Of a stretch of 64,000 nucleotides of DNA, positions 23,359 to 33,151 are shown one piece after another. The translations under genes were made by a program, and so were the position numbers. This DNA is from Sphaerosporella brunnea (lineage: Eukaryota; Ascomycota; Pezizomycetes; Pezizales; Pyronemataceae). Position 1 is the stretch's first letter. Every line of letters starts with the position of its first letter. The stretch spans positions 186,001 to 250,000 of the forward strand of contig VXIS01000009.1 in assembly GCA_008704415.1 (NCBI GenBank), given 5' to 3'. The notes beneath the pieces are model-generated. The model was not told the DNA's origin and searched no databases. It worked only from the letters and a program-made list of their open reading frames with translations.

Positions 23359-24300
23359 ATGTCACCTTCCGTTACACTCCCACGTCGCTCTCAGCGTCTG
23401 AAGGCGAAGGGTGGCATTGCCAAGAAGTCAACCAAGGCTGCCCGTACCATTAGGTACGGACTTACCCAGCAGCCAAGGTTCGACGACAACCTTCGCTGGA
23501 CGACCGGTCGCTTCGAGAAGCTGCCTCCGGGCAAACGCTTCTCCGGCATCATTGCTCGTGTCACAGTTCCCTGGTCGACAGAGTGGGTGGAAATCCCGCA
23601 ATTCCTCGACGTGACTGCCAAGGCTCCGGCCGAGGTGCAGAATGATCTCGAGGACGACGATGACGACCTTGAGGGCAGCGTCACCTCTTCTTCGGACGAG
23701 GATGACGAGGACGAGCAACCCCTCGATGTGAGCACCGAGGCTCCGGCTGAGGTTGCGGATGATCGCGAGGAGGATGATGACGAGCTGGCGCGTCCCATTG
23801 CTCTGTCATTGATGCAGGATGACGAAGACAAGCAACCCCTCGATGAGAGCACCGAGGCTCCGGCTGAGGTTGCGAATGATCTCGAGGAGGTTGACGACGA
23901 CCTGGCGCGAGCCATCGCTCTGTCTTTGATGGAGGAAGGCGAGGACGAGGAGCTCCTCGATGATAGCACCAAGGCTTCGGCCGAGGTTCTCGAGGACTCA
24001 GACATGTACGATGACGAGGACCCCCAGTTCGTTGCGGATTTGGCCAGGGCGAAGGCTCAATCTATGGTTGAGTATCTGAGCCTGGAAGAGATCATGGCTC
24101 AGGAGAGGGAGGAGGCTGGCTGGGCGTCCGAAGAAGACGACGGTTCTCTTGATGAGATCGCGTTGAACGGCCCTTTCACCACCGACTACCAACTCGATGA
24201 AGGCAATGATCTCGGGTTTGATGAAGCGAAGTTCGAGGAGGTGTGGGGAAGTGCGAGTGCGCAGGAGCGAGAGGCTGAGGGTGGTTGGGGCAGGCCGTAG
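23359..24300 (+). CDS. Acidic protein with tandem ubiquitin-interacting-like motifs
   Basis: An uninterrupted 313-aa ORF starts at the ATG after the predicted leader intron. The first 80 residues are basic, with PRRSQRLKAK near residue 9. From residue 84 a 39-residue unit is repeated four times; DVTAKAPAEV, DVSTEAPAEV, DESTEAPAEV and DDSTKASAEV begin at residues 84, 123, 162 and 201. Each unit ends in an acidic block followed by a helix of the ubiquitin-interacting motif (UIM) form: acidic run, hydrophobic, x-x-Ala, x3-Ser, x-x-acidic. DDDLARAIALSLMEE (about 179-193) fits exactly, VADLARAKAQSMVE (about 225-238) fits well, DDELARPIALSLMQD (140-154) has Pro for Ala, and the first unit is degenerate. 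UIMs bind ubiquitin; several in tandem suggest a polyubiquitin reader or adaptor. The tail (240-313) is acidic and tryptophan-containing. No catalytic domain is present. The family is not one I can name. Confidence 0.78.
   Translation: MSPSVTLPRRSQRLKAKGGIAKKSTKAARTIRYGLTQQPRFDDNLRWTTGRFEKLPPGKRFSGIIARVTVPWSTEWVEIPQFLDVTAKAPAEVQNDLEDDDDDLEGSVTSSSDEDDEDEQPLDVSTEAPAEVADDREEDDDELARPIALSLMQDDEDKQPLDESTEAPAEVANDLEEVDDDLARAIALSLMEEGEDEELLDDSTKASAEVLEDSDMYDDEDPQFVADLARAKAQSMVEYLSLEEIMAQEREEAGWASEEDDGSLDEIALNGPFTTDYQLDEGNDLGFDEAKFEEVWGSASAQEREAEGGWGRP
23608..24075 (+). repeat. 117-bp coding repeat, four units
   Basis: This is the DNA counterpart of the 39-residue protein repeat. The units are recognisable by CCGAGG-CTCCGGC-type phrases (TEAPAEV) every 117 bp, and differ enough to be fairly old. 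Confidence 0.8.
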
Positions 24301-25340
24301 ATAATGCGAACGCTGGTTTTTTCTCTGTTCATCGTGATAGTGATGTTACGCGTTGTGATATATAAATACATCATTGAACACACTCTCGCCGAAATTTTCG
24401 TCCATCCACCACCATGCCACCCCCAAGGTCCGTGTAACTCGCCGCTGCTGCCCCCTTCCCGCAATCGCTCGCCTTCCCCTTCATCGTACATCCAGCAAAA
24501 CGACGACTGCAACTCCACTCCCAGCCCACACTCCTGCAAGATTATCCAGAACGCGGTATTGGGCACAGCGGCGATCCGATTAACCTGACGCTGGCAAAAT
24601 CAGTGCCTGGGCGTATAACATGTATTTGGCTTCGATGGCTATAAAAGCGGCGAGCTTTTCCTACAGCCATTCATTCGGCACAGCCTTGCGAGCAACCCTA
24701 ATCGTATCGACTATTATCCACAAATACTGAGTTCATCGGTGACATTTTTTTTGAGTATCCTCGTCGTATCTATCAAGTCTGGTACACCAAAGGTTCTGCG
24801 TTTATTTGCATCCGTGAAAGAGCGGATCTTCAAAGCCCACGCAAAGGTTACATTGGTGTTCAAACAGCCACTTGCAAAGTCTTGAAGGAAATTTTATGCC
24901 AATCCGAGCCCATACGCTCTCCGTAACGCTTGTATACTCCTGGCGCTACCCCGTGCTCCTTACAATATGGTGGAGGGGTCTTGATAAGGGGGTGTTGGCA
25001 GTTTCTTAAGCGCAAATTGTATTCCCATACCCCTGAGGAATTACTCGTACCGTGAGCACGACGTCTGGTGAAGTACATGAACCGATACTGGAGTCAGCAC
25101 GAATACCGTGCGAACCCTGGCAACCGGGCCTACGTGATTCAGCAAATAAAGATGACGCCGGCACGACCTCCTCAGGTTTGAAGTCTTCGAGACCCGGTTT
25201 ATCGACCTGTGAGCTCGCCCTGTGCGCCTTACCGGAACAAAGCGCCACTGAACGTTGAGGGCCAAGAGGATCGCAACAATGATGAAGGGGCCGGTCGGCT
25301 GAGACGATAGGCTGATTATTTCCAGGAGGCGTCTTTGTGG
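24301..25340. other. No recognised gene; orphan TATA box
   Basis: CTATAAAAGC at about 24640 is followed by a CA/CT-rich leader-like stretch (CATTCATTCGGCACAGCC), but no ORF longer than 60 codons follows on the plus strand. It could be a promoter whose gene has been lost, or a non-coding transcript. Confidence 0.4.
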
Positions 25341-26400
25341 GACTGGCAGGTGTACATAAACCGAGATTTTGAGAGTGGATACATCTCTCGCGTGCTGACG
25401 TATCATCATTTGAAACTTCATTCTCCATGTCTTTCCCAATGGCTGATCTCATTGAGGTCGCGTACTCGCCTCATGGCCTCGTGGTACGCAGCGTTTCGTG
25501 TATGCGCCACCGCCGTTCCATACCGGTGGATATCAAGCAAACTATCTGCACGATGACGGTATCAACGGCGGTGGCCCCAGTTTCAGGATGGCAAACTTTC
25601 ATTTCTGCTGATGATATTCAGATGCCCCCGTTTTGTTCTCAAATCCGTGCTTTCTCCCTGTCTGTAGTTCCGCGCCTGTTATCGTTCCGTTGTGGGGACC
25701 AGAGAGTGACAGGCAGTATGACGATGCCAACCCACCGTCTATCGCTCACCGGAAAAGCGCACGGAATGCACAAGTACACTGGCATGGCTGACAGCAGACG
25801 CCGCCACGCGCCAGCAAACAGGCATTCCTCAAGACCACAAAACCCCCCTCAGCAACCGAATCTGAAAGTGGAATCACGATAAAATCCTGTTTGGCACCAT
25901 CCGCACTGTTTTCAGCCGCCGCGCCATGGTGCGAGTGTTCCCGCAGCGAAGGCTACATAAAGCGTAAAAACAGTGGATTAGCCTGTCAAATGTCAAGCTT
26001 TGGGCAGACCAATTGGGTTCTGCATTCGAACGGGGCTGGGATGGGTACGACGAGCTTTGGCATTTGGACGGTGATGGAACGGGTTCGGAGTGTGTCGCTC
26101 GGACCGAGTTCGGCATGGGAAATGGCAGAATCGCTTGGACGGGTCTGGGCTCACGCAGACGGGGATGGTCGGACGCAGAGCGAATCACTCAACAGGGCCC
26201 GCTATGGGTCACTGGGGTGGAACGGGGTTCGGCATTAGGGGCGGGCTGGGACGAGCTGTGAGTGGATCACTCGGAAGGGGCGGGGTGCGACACTCAGCGC
26301 GGGACCGAACGATGTTCGGCACTCAGACTGGGGGCTCGGCATTCGGACAGGGCCTGGGCGGGCCTTGAGTTCATCACCCCAACAGGGCTGTGACAGACCT
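25340..26400. repeat. Composite repeat, copy 1
   Basis: Three blocks occur in the same order and orientation as at 30.3-31.8 kb. First, about 25360-25500 contains 'ACATCTCTCGCGTGCTGA', 'CATCATTTGAAACTTCAT' and 'CTCATTGAGGTC'. Second, about 25880-25975 contains 'TTGGCACCATC.GCACTGTTT' and 'GAAGGCTACATAAAGCGTAAA'. Third, 26020-26400 is a degenerate G-rich minisatellite built on 'ATCACTCGGACGGGGCTGGG' of roughly 30 bp. On the minus strand the first block reads NEVSNDDTSARERC in both copies. No transposase or LTR is recognisable. The class is unknown. Confidence 0.75.
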
Positions 26401-28139
26401 CATTCCCCGGTTGGCGCTGAGACAGAGTTTGGCAATAAGGCCCGTTTTTGCCACACCGTTGGGGTTGGCAATGGCTTGGGCCTTTCATCGCTCCTGCCTC
26501 CAGGTGGCGCAATCGGATGGCCTGTTGGACGCGGCTTGACTGGGTTCGTCACCAGTCTGGGCTGTCCCGGGACGTCAAGGAGCACGAATACCGGTTTATC
26601 TTGTTCGGGCAAGCTGACGCCCGCCGATACAACCAACATCGACCCGCACACGCCGGAGGACCATGCAACGCACGCCACGAAAGACGATTCCTCCTGCGAC
26701 GACAAAGCGTACGCCATCGACAACCACTACGGCCACATATAGGTTGTCCGCACGTTTCCGGACTAGATCAGACCGTGGGTGGTTTCCGCAAACAATCGTT
26801 TCAGGGAAAGCAGGTCGAGTGCACGGTCCTTCGATTTACGCTCGTCGTTCAATGTCGGCGTCGATTTCACGCAGGCGACTAAGAACCGATTTGCTTGAAA
26901 ACTACTGGCTTGCTCTCGAGGAGCTCAAGATTTGCGTTACCGGTTGTTGGGTTCTTTCAAACGAATGCTGTGTGCACGGTAAACCGGGAGTGATATATCC
27001 ATCAGTTGACAGGAATAATGATACAAAACTCCAGTTGCTTTTCTCGTGTTGATCACAATTACTACGGTTGTGCTCTCGATCCCCGACGCTGGCCAAACTG
27101 GCTCCGTTCCCTTGAAAACAGGATTCCATGGCCCCCTACCTGGCGGTGCGACGCCCCATACCTCATCCGCATCTTCATTTCGTTCCGCTCCACCTGGCGG
27201 TCGGCTTGGACTACACTTCCATCGCCTTGACGCTCATACAACAACAATAACCTCGAATTTCGCTTCCAACGCACGTGAGCCTAGCATCTCTCCGGCCTCT
27301 GCGTCGCGGCAAATTCAGCGACTGTGATAGATCTGACGCGTGCAGTGTGGATGATGCAGGCGGTTGGGAGGGCCGTTGAATCGGACTGTGGGTCTTCCTT
27401 CGTAGGAATGGCTGTCTTCGCGGGGCAAATGGAGTCCCTTTTTATTCAATGCAGCTATCAGTCCAACTCTCTGCTAGATGTCCCCGGTTCTAGAAAGCCA
27501 CGCACAGCCCAGTCGGCACGATCTGTGTCTACACATCGCCTCACGCTTCGTCTGTCGGTTCCGCCCATTGAGATCCCGGCTTTGAGAGTGCTATCGGTCC
27601 GTGAGCGTCTTCGGCAAGCACCTGGTTGCACGGGGAACAGGACGTGGTCGTGGTTCTTTATATATGGCTGCGGTTGGGCACGCACAATGCCATATCCCCG
27701 GCTGCCGAGTCTACCCGTGACCTCTCATTGACATTGAGGCGACCTACACGTGGGATATGATCTATCCAGATTTATGTGTTGCGATGTAACCCATTCATCT
27801 CTGACTGCAACAAATTCATCGTAAGGCCCACGCATTCCCGCCTCTAATGCAAAATACATCAACTCACAGCTCCCCACCTGCTATGGGGCGGTCGACCTGA
27901 CCCAAGGCAACACTGACAGTGGATTTCAGCAACGGTTGAGTGCATCTCGGTGATTGGGGGGAGGTGAGGACCGGATGGAACCGTGTCTACATTGTGTGTC
28001 TGATGCGATCCTGTTGCCTTGCACGGTCATCACGGAAAAACAAAGTGGGGATCGGTCAGCGCATTGCGAGCGGCATAACATGTTCTATTCCCCGGGTGTG
28101 CAGTGTCAAAGATGATACGTGGCGGAATATCTAAACGCA
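26401..28139. other. No recognised gene
   Basis: Plus-strand ORFs at 26663-27052 and 27324-27731 (129 and 135 aa) look moderately protein-like but have no motif I recognise, no promoter and no paralogue here. Confidence 0.4.
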
Positions 28140-29206
28140 CTACACCGCAGGCAGAAACAACCCCAGCCGCGCCAAGCGACTGTCATCCCAAAGCGCCAGG
28201 TCATAGCGCACCTGCCCTCCACGAAGCGCCGCCTCCGACAGTGTGCCGACGTGCTCCGCCGTGGCACGCAAACATGCGTCATACTCGTCAGTGGGCATGT
28301 CGCGGCGCGTGCAAATGCAGCGCGGCGGGAACGCGGCGGGATCCCGATCGCGGTTCGCTCGGTCCGCGGTGAACAGGTCTTCCCAGCTTCGGTGCCGGCC
28401 TAGTTGCCTCAAGATGTACGCTTCGAGGGTGCACAACGTGCTTTTGGGCGCGAACAGCACCGCGTACAGCATCGGCAGGTCCAGGAGGGCGAGGGTGGAC
28501 ACTGTGTGTGAGTTTGGTCCGCCAACTGAAGTTCTCTGGTTAGCACTGCTGCGACGTCGAGGTGAGGGGGCTTGCCACAGTCGCTCCAGAACCAATTGCG
28601 AATGACCTCATTCATCTGCGGGGTTCGGCAATAGAAGCACCATTCTCGCGGCTTGCTGTAAATGTACCGGTAGATCAGGGTGATTTCGGCGATTTCCCAC
28701 AGGCTGTAGCGCAGCATGTATGTTTTGGCGAAAGACGAATCGACGCTGGCGGTGCGTTGTTGTACGCCGGACGCCGCGACGGCACGCGATAACGCCCAGA
28801 ACCGGTAGAATGCGCGCTGGATCCGGAGACGCTCTGATGGCGAAGCAGGACCGCGAGCCTGGCAGGGCAGCTCCAACAGGGTTTCCTCGCAAAACCTGCG
28901 ACACCAGGCGCTGACGAATCCGTGGTAGAGACATAGCATGTTGAGCGCCTCGCCACGAACGCTGCTCGAGCGGTCCTGCAGCGCTCCGACGCAGTCCTGC
29001 GGTAACAGCAGTTCGAGTTCGCTGGTGATGGAGGCCAACGGAACCTCCGCGTCCAGAACGCGTTGCATGACATCGTTGCGCGCGATGGTGAACGCTTCGT
29101 AGATGGCGCGTGATGTGAATATCGCTGCCGCGAGTGAGCGCAGGTCGGGCAGCCTGCTGAGGATTTCGATGCGCAGCTCGGGCGGGATTGTGCAGAGCGT
29201 CGCCAT
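28140..29206 (-). CDS. F-box-like protein, two exons (paralogue 1)
   Basis: The model is complement(28140..28525, 28579..29206), 337 aa. The N-terminus, TIPPELRIEILSRLPDLRSL followed by TSRAIYEAF, has the F-box pattern (LPxELxxxILSxL, then a spaced S-R). F-box proteins normally tether substrates to SCF ubiquitin ligases. The middle is helical (PASPSERLRIQRAFYRFWAL), and the end carries FTADRANRDRDP and YDLALWDDSRLARLGLFLP. The 53-nt intron (28526-28578) has donor GTGGCA, branch GCTAAC and acceptor TTCAG, and joins two frames in phase 1. Without it the protein diverges from its paralogue at 37.8 kb exactly there. The ATG at 29206 sits in CACCATGGC. A TATA box lies 59 bp upstream. The two genes are about three-quarters identical by eye and lie in opposite orientation 8.5 kb apart. 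The substrate is unknown. Confidence 0.78.
28526..28578 (-). other. Intron of F-box-like paralogue 1
   Basis: The 53-nt intron has donor GTGGCA, branch-type GCTAAC 13 nt before the acceptor, and acceptor CAG. Paralogue 2 keeps the branch (CTGAC) and acceptor (CTACAG) but not the donor. Confidence 0.65.
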
Positions 29207-29264
29207 GGTGTAAGCGGGTCGTTTGGTTGGAAGGATGTTCGCGACGGTGCGGAGAATGGGACGG

Positions 29265-29273
29265 GTTTATATA
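29265..29273 (-). promoter_or_regulatory. TATA box of F-box-like paralogue 1
   Basis: TATATAAAC on the minus strand is followed by a leader that matches that of paralogue 2: CCCG, GTCGCGAACATCCTTCC against GTCGCAAACCTCTTCCC, then CAACCAA-CGA and TTACACCATGGC. The conserved promoter shows the duplication included upstream DNA. Confidence 0.75.
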
Positions 29274-30290
29274 TGGCTTAGGGTTCGTTTGTTTGATTCA
29301 ATGGCCGCACGTCACTTCCTATGCCTAACCCTAACCCTGCCTTTGCCCGAGGGACGTGGGTGAGCGCTATCATTCCGGAGCGGAGCCGTCGAGGGGCTTG
29401 AGCGACGACACTGCGGAGCGACCGCGCTGCTGTACACGCTGCTAGATCCATAGATAGTTGTCGAATGGGATACATTTGAGACGGTATTGCCTCCTCGACC
29501 GCAACTCGTTGCCTCCGCTCTTGCCTTTACTACGTTCAACCACGACCTTCTTCTTTACTTTACTGCGCGGTGCTTTACACATATACCCTCACTGCAACGT
29601 ACATATGACTTTACATCAAGTGGCGCTGTACTAATGACTACACGCTGTGTGGTCGCCACACGGTTGTTGACTCGCGTCTCGAAATGAGACACTTGGGCGA
29701 AACCCGGGGAGTTTTCCTGCCTTGACCGAGTGATGCGCTGTGGGCGAGTGCTCTCACAGCACACAATACACAATACGTTTCACGCGCATTTCAGGCGATT
29801 GAAAACCGAGCGAAGCTGATCATCATGGGCCGCACTGTGGCCACCGCGCGGATGTGCACTTGTAAGATAGGAGGAAAGTAGACGAAAATCAACGACGACA
29901 GCGCACATGGCCGTCAGGCGCGAATGGGCGCGCGACATCCGGCAGCCCATACGCTGACAGATACTTGGTCCACAAAGACCCAGACATCCGCGGTAGCCTG
30001 GGGACTACGAACTCGGCTTGATCCTCCTGGCCCGAGTGACTGACGTGACTGCATGTCAACAGGCCGTGCGTGTTTTGGTTCCGGCGACGGACAATTGGAG
30101 CGCGCAAACTACGTTTATGCGTCGAGAGGTCGACAGTAATGCCGCCGCGGAACCCGACGAGGGGGTGTAGGCGCGCGGAGTGATGGCAACCTCGTTCAGG
30201 CGCGCGTATCTCGCTTCTGGCGCTTGGCAGCCCCAAACGCGCGCGACTTGACCAATATCAATAAGCAAATGAATATCCGCACGGTGTGCA
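29274..30290. other. No recognised gene; telomere-like motif
   Basis: CCTAACCCTAACCCT at 29323-29337 is two and a half telomere-type units. Short ORFs on both strands are unassigned. Confidence 0.45.
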
Positions 30291-31800
30291 GTCATCAGCA
30301 CAGCGCTACTTAATATAAACTCTTCTGCGACCTGCGGTGGGCATACGTAGAGGTCAGCAGGGTGACTACATCTCTCGCGTGCTGAGGTCACATCATTTGA
30401 AACTTCATCGCCGTTGTCGTTCCCGATGGTTTGCCTCATTGAGGTCATGTAAAGGCCTCGTGGTTTGCCCACACGCAGCGTTGCGTGCATGATCCAGCGG
30501 CTCTCCATCGCGATAGATTTTACCCCAACGATCGCGACGATAACGACATGAACAGCGGTAGCCCCTGTGTTGCGAACGTTTGCAGTGTTCGAAACTTTAC
30601 TCTCGCTTGGATATATAGTTCGCTGGTTTGACTAACAGCTTATCGGATCCATAAGTCTATTCCGGTCACCGAGAGCAGAGACCAGCCAGCATTCATTCCA
30701 TCAGACGACAAATCCCACCGCGACAAGAGGTTACGACAGTGGAACCACCACAAACTTCTCTTTGGCATCACCAGCACTGTTTCCATCGGGCGTGCCAGGG
30801 TGCGAGGCAGCCGAGGCTACTTGAACCGTAAACACAGGCACCTGATACACGCCCTGTTCCCCGTGCGAAAGGTTCCGAGAGTACCCCACGGACCCGCTGA
30901 GCCGCAGACACGAAGCTTGGCCAGAGGCTTCAGCCGACCGCCAGGCGTGGGAGGTAGACCTGACGGCTGCGCAGGATAACAGCGGTGACACGAGCGTGGT
31001 GGCGGGGCCAGCAGCAAGGCGAGGCGGCTCCGGCCGCGAGGTAGGTGGAGGCAGAGACGGCCGGACAAGCTGGCGGGCGAAAGACTGGGACGGCATCAGC
31101 TGCACCGGCGCAGGAGCGAGGCTCCTCGGCGACCTGTGGACTATCAAGATATGCGCGAATCAGTATGCACGAATGCCTGTGGCCGTCAGGGAGTCGGATA
31201 GTCGATTTACGAGGCTAGATTATGCCACTCGGACGGCGCTGGGACGTGGTTTCCCTTTGAAACATAGTTGAGCACTGGGACGGGGCTGTGACGGGATTTA
31301 GCTCTCAGCCTAGGCAGGGACGGGATTTAGCACTCGGCTGGGCCGGGGACGGGGCTAGGACGCGATATAGGATTGAGAGGGGTTCAGAGTTGATGCACAG
31401 TCTGGCAGGGCGAGGACGGGGTTCAGTGGTGAGACAGACATCAACACTCTGACGGGGCGGGCACTCAGACAGTGCTGGGACGGGGTTGATCACTTGCGGG
31501 GACGGACGGGGTTCATCACTCGGACGGGCCTGGAACCGGCCGGGGTGATCACTAGGCCGGGGCAAAAAGTTTGGTCACTCGGGCGAGTTCAGCAGGTTCA
31601 GCGCACAGGGTTAAACCCACGGACTGAGCGGCGAACGGAGCTTCTGGTTGGGATGTAGTGATCGGGCTCCCAAGTGATCCCAGGGTTGATCACTCGGACG
31701 GGGATGGGACGAAGGGGGTTGGGTAATCACTCAGACGGGGCTGGGACGGGCTCCGAGGTAATCACTCGGACGGAGCTGGGACGGGCGCTGAATCAAAGAA
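30290..31800. repeat. Composite repeat, copy 2
   Basis: This copy has the same block order as copy 1. The 'ACATCTCTCGCGTGCTGA...CATCATTTGAAACTTCAT' block lies at about 30365-30450, and the 'TTTGGCATCACCAGCACTGTTT...GAGGCTACTTGAACCGTAAA' block at 30760-30833. The 'CAGGCACCTGATACACGCCC' phrase, shared with 5.85 kb, follows at 30837. The G-rich minisatellite occupies 31270-31790, with the unit 'GATCACTCGGACGGGGCTGGGACGGG'-like at about 30 bp, cut here by irregular spacers. The first block continues upstream to about 30290, giving the minus-strand reading DEVSNDVTSARERC. The parent element is unidentified. Confidence 0.75.
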
Positions 31801-31975
31801 CGATCACCGCCCCGTGATGGCAACTAATCACAGCAAATACTTCTCGCAACGCGTCAAGCCGAGTTATCACAAGGGACCTTAGTGAAAATGAGAGCGCTGT
31901 AGATAATGGAGCAACTGATGATGAGAATGAAAGTCGTCAAAATCGTCAAAACAAGTCAAAACGAAACAAGCCGAA

Positions 31976-32098
31976 ACAAAGAAACAAACAAACAAACACA
32001 TGGCAACCAATCAACAAACAATCAACAAACAATCAACAAAAATCAACAAACAATCAACAAACAATCAACAAACAATCAACAAACACAATCAATCAGCC
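31976..32098. repeat. AATCAACAAAC 11-bp tandem repeat
   Basis: A CAAA-rich start (AAACAAACAAACA) passes into about eight units of AATCAACAAAC. The array ends 15 bp before the stop codon of the minus-strand gene at 32114, so on that strand it forms the immediate 3' untranslated region. Confidence 0.9.
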
Positions 32099-32113
32099 AA
32101 CACGATACGGAAA

Positions 32114-33151
32114 CTACGCCGAGCTTAGCGCACGTTCGTTCGCCAACAGGCGCGGGCTGCGCCTGACCGGCTGCTTGTCCTCGGCGACCACCGCTTTGGC
32201 CTTCTTGACTGGCTTCGCGGGCTTCTTGGCCGGATTCTTGACAGCGGCGACCTTCTTCTCCGACGCCTTCTCCGGCGCCGGACGAACCTTGACGCCCTGC
32301 CGTGGAGACATGCGCCACTGTTCATCATCAGCCGCCGCCATCGCATGCAAATACCACAATGCCAACGCGATTCCCCACGGCTGACCATGACTGTCCCACT
32401 GCACCGCCTCAGACACCATCAGCGCCCCCACGCCGCGCGCCTCGTCGCGGGCGATCGCCACAAACTCCCTGTCGGTCAGCACATACCCCCACCTGCATCC
32501 GTGACGGCGCATGTAAAACGCGACCTGGCTGAGCACCTGGCGGTACTCGACGTCCTTGTGGGAGCGATACTTCTCGTCGCGCCACTCGCTCCGCCACTTC
32601 CAAGACACCTTATGATCGCCGACCACCCGCATCTCGAGGTCGCCGTCGCCCGGCGTCTCCAACACGCCGACTCGGTCCGCGGTCTCCTTGTGATCCGCGC
32701 CGGCGCAGGCCAGAATCGCCAACCCCGACGCGTCGAGCGCGCGGTTGACCTGCGCGCTCACGGTGCGCGTGAGGAAATCGCCGACTCCGCTTTCGGTGCG
32801 GACGGTCTTGCCGCGGTGGCCGCCCTTCTGCGGCGAGACGAACACGGACTCGGCCACGACGAAGCGTTCGTGCAGCTCCGTCGCGAAGCGCGCCGTGCAC
32901 GCCGCCGCCGTGAACTCGGTCCAGAGCCGCACCGGATATGCGACGTCTTCCCACGAGTACTCCTCGGCGCGCGTGTTTGGCCCGGCATGGACTTTCGACG
33001 AGATGCTGGCCCCTTCGGGCGTGAAGGCCGTTAGGTATTCGTACACCGACGGTAGGCGGCTCTGTGGCTTTGCCGGCGTCGAGACGGAGGGTGCCGGCGC
33101 GGCGGGTCGCGGGCGCAGTGGGAGCTGCGGCTTCTTGCACGGGGTGGCCAT
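32114..33151 (-). CDS. PD-(D/E)xK-nuclease-like fungal protein
   Basis: I chose the ATG at 33151 (MATPCKKPQLPLRP), giving 345 aa; a longer reading from 33391 adds an unlikely histidine/arginine-rich stretch. A proline-rich start (1-35) precedes a globular region: RAEEYSWEDVAYPVRLWTEF (61-80), then a helix with FLTRTVSAQVNRAL. Next comes EMRVVGDHKVSWKW (about 173-186), in which an acidic residue on one strand and GDHK on the next resemble the E/D...(D/E)xK signature. RQVLSQVAFYMRRHGCRWGY and LTDREFVAIAR (204-235) follow. This order is what I know from a multicopy ascomycete family thought to have a restriction-endonuclease-like fold; its biological role is unknown. The tail is lysine/alanine-rich (PAKKPAKPVKKAK) and ends QPVRRSPRLLANERAL. 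A strong antisense ORF (32345-33034) is a codon-bias shadow. Catalytic activity is not established. Confidence 0.7.
   Translation of the reverse strand: MATPCKKPQLPLRPRPAAPAPSVSTPAKPQSRLPSVYEYLTAFTPEGASISSKVHAGPNTRAEEYSWEDVAYPVRLWTEFTAAACTARFATELHERFVVAESVFVSPQKGGHRGKTVRTESGVGDFLTRTVSAQVNRALDASGLAILACAGADHKETADRVGVLETPGDGDLEMRVVGDHKVSWKWRSEWRDEKYRSHKDVEYRQVLSQVAFYMRRHGCRWGYVLTDREFVAIARDEARGVGALMVSEAVQWDSHGQPWGIALALWYLHAMAAADDEQWRMSPRQGVKVRPAPEKASEKKVAAVKNPAKKPAKPVKKAKAVVAEDKQPVRRSPRLLANERALSSA

Noticed and set aside
24638..25000. Protein gene behind the TATA box at 24.64 kb
   Set aside because: No ORF of useful length follows on the plus strand; at most a non-coding or lost gene.
28140..28595. 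Separate small gene downstream of the F-box ORF on the minus strand
   Set aside because: Its apparent start is a TTG inside the upstream frame, and phase and splice signals show it is the second exon.
32345..33034. 229-aa plus-strand ORF opposite the PD-(D/E)xK-like gene
   Set aside because: It has a shadow-type composition; the minus strand carries the coherent protein.
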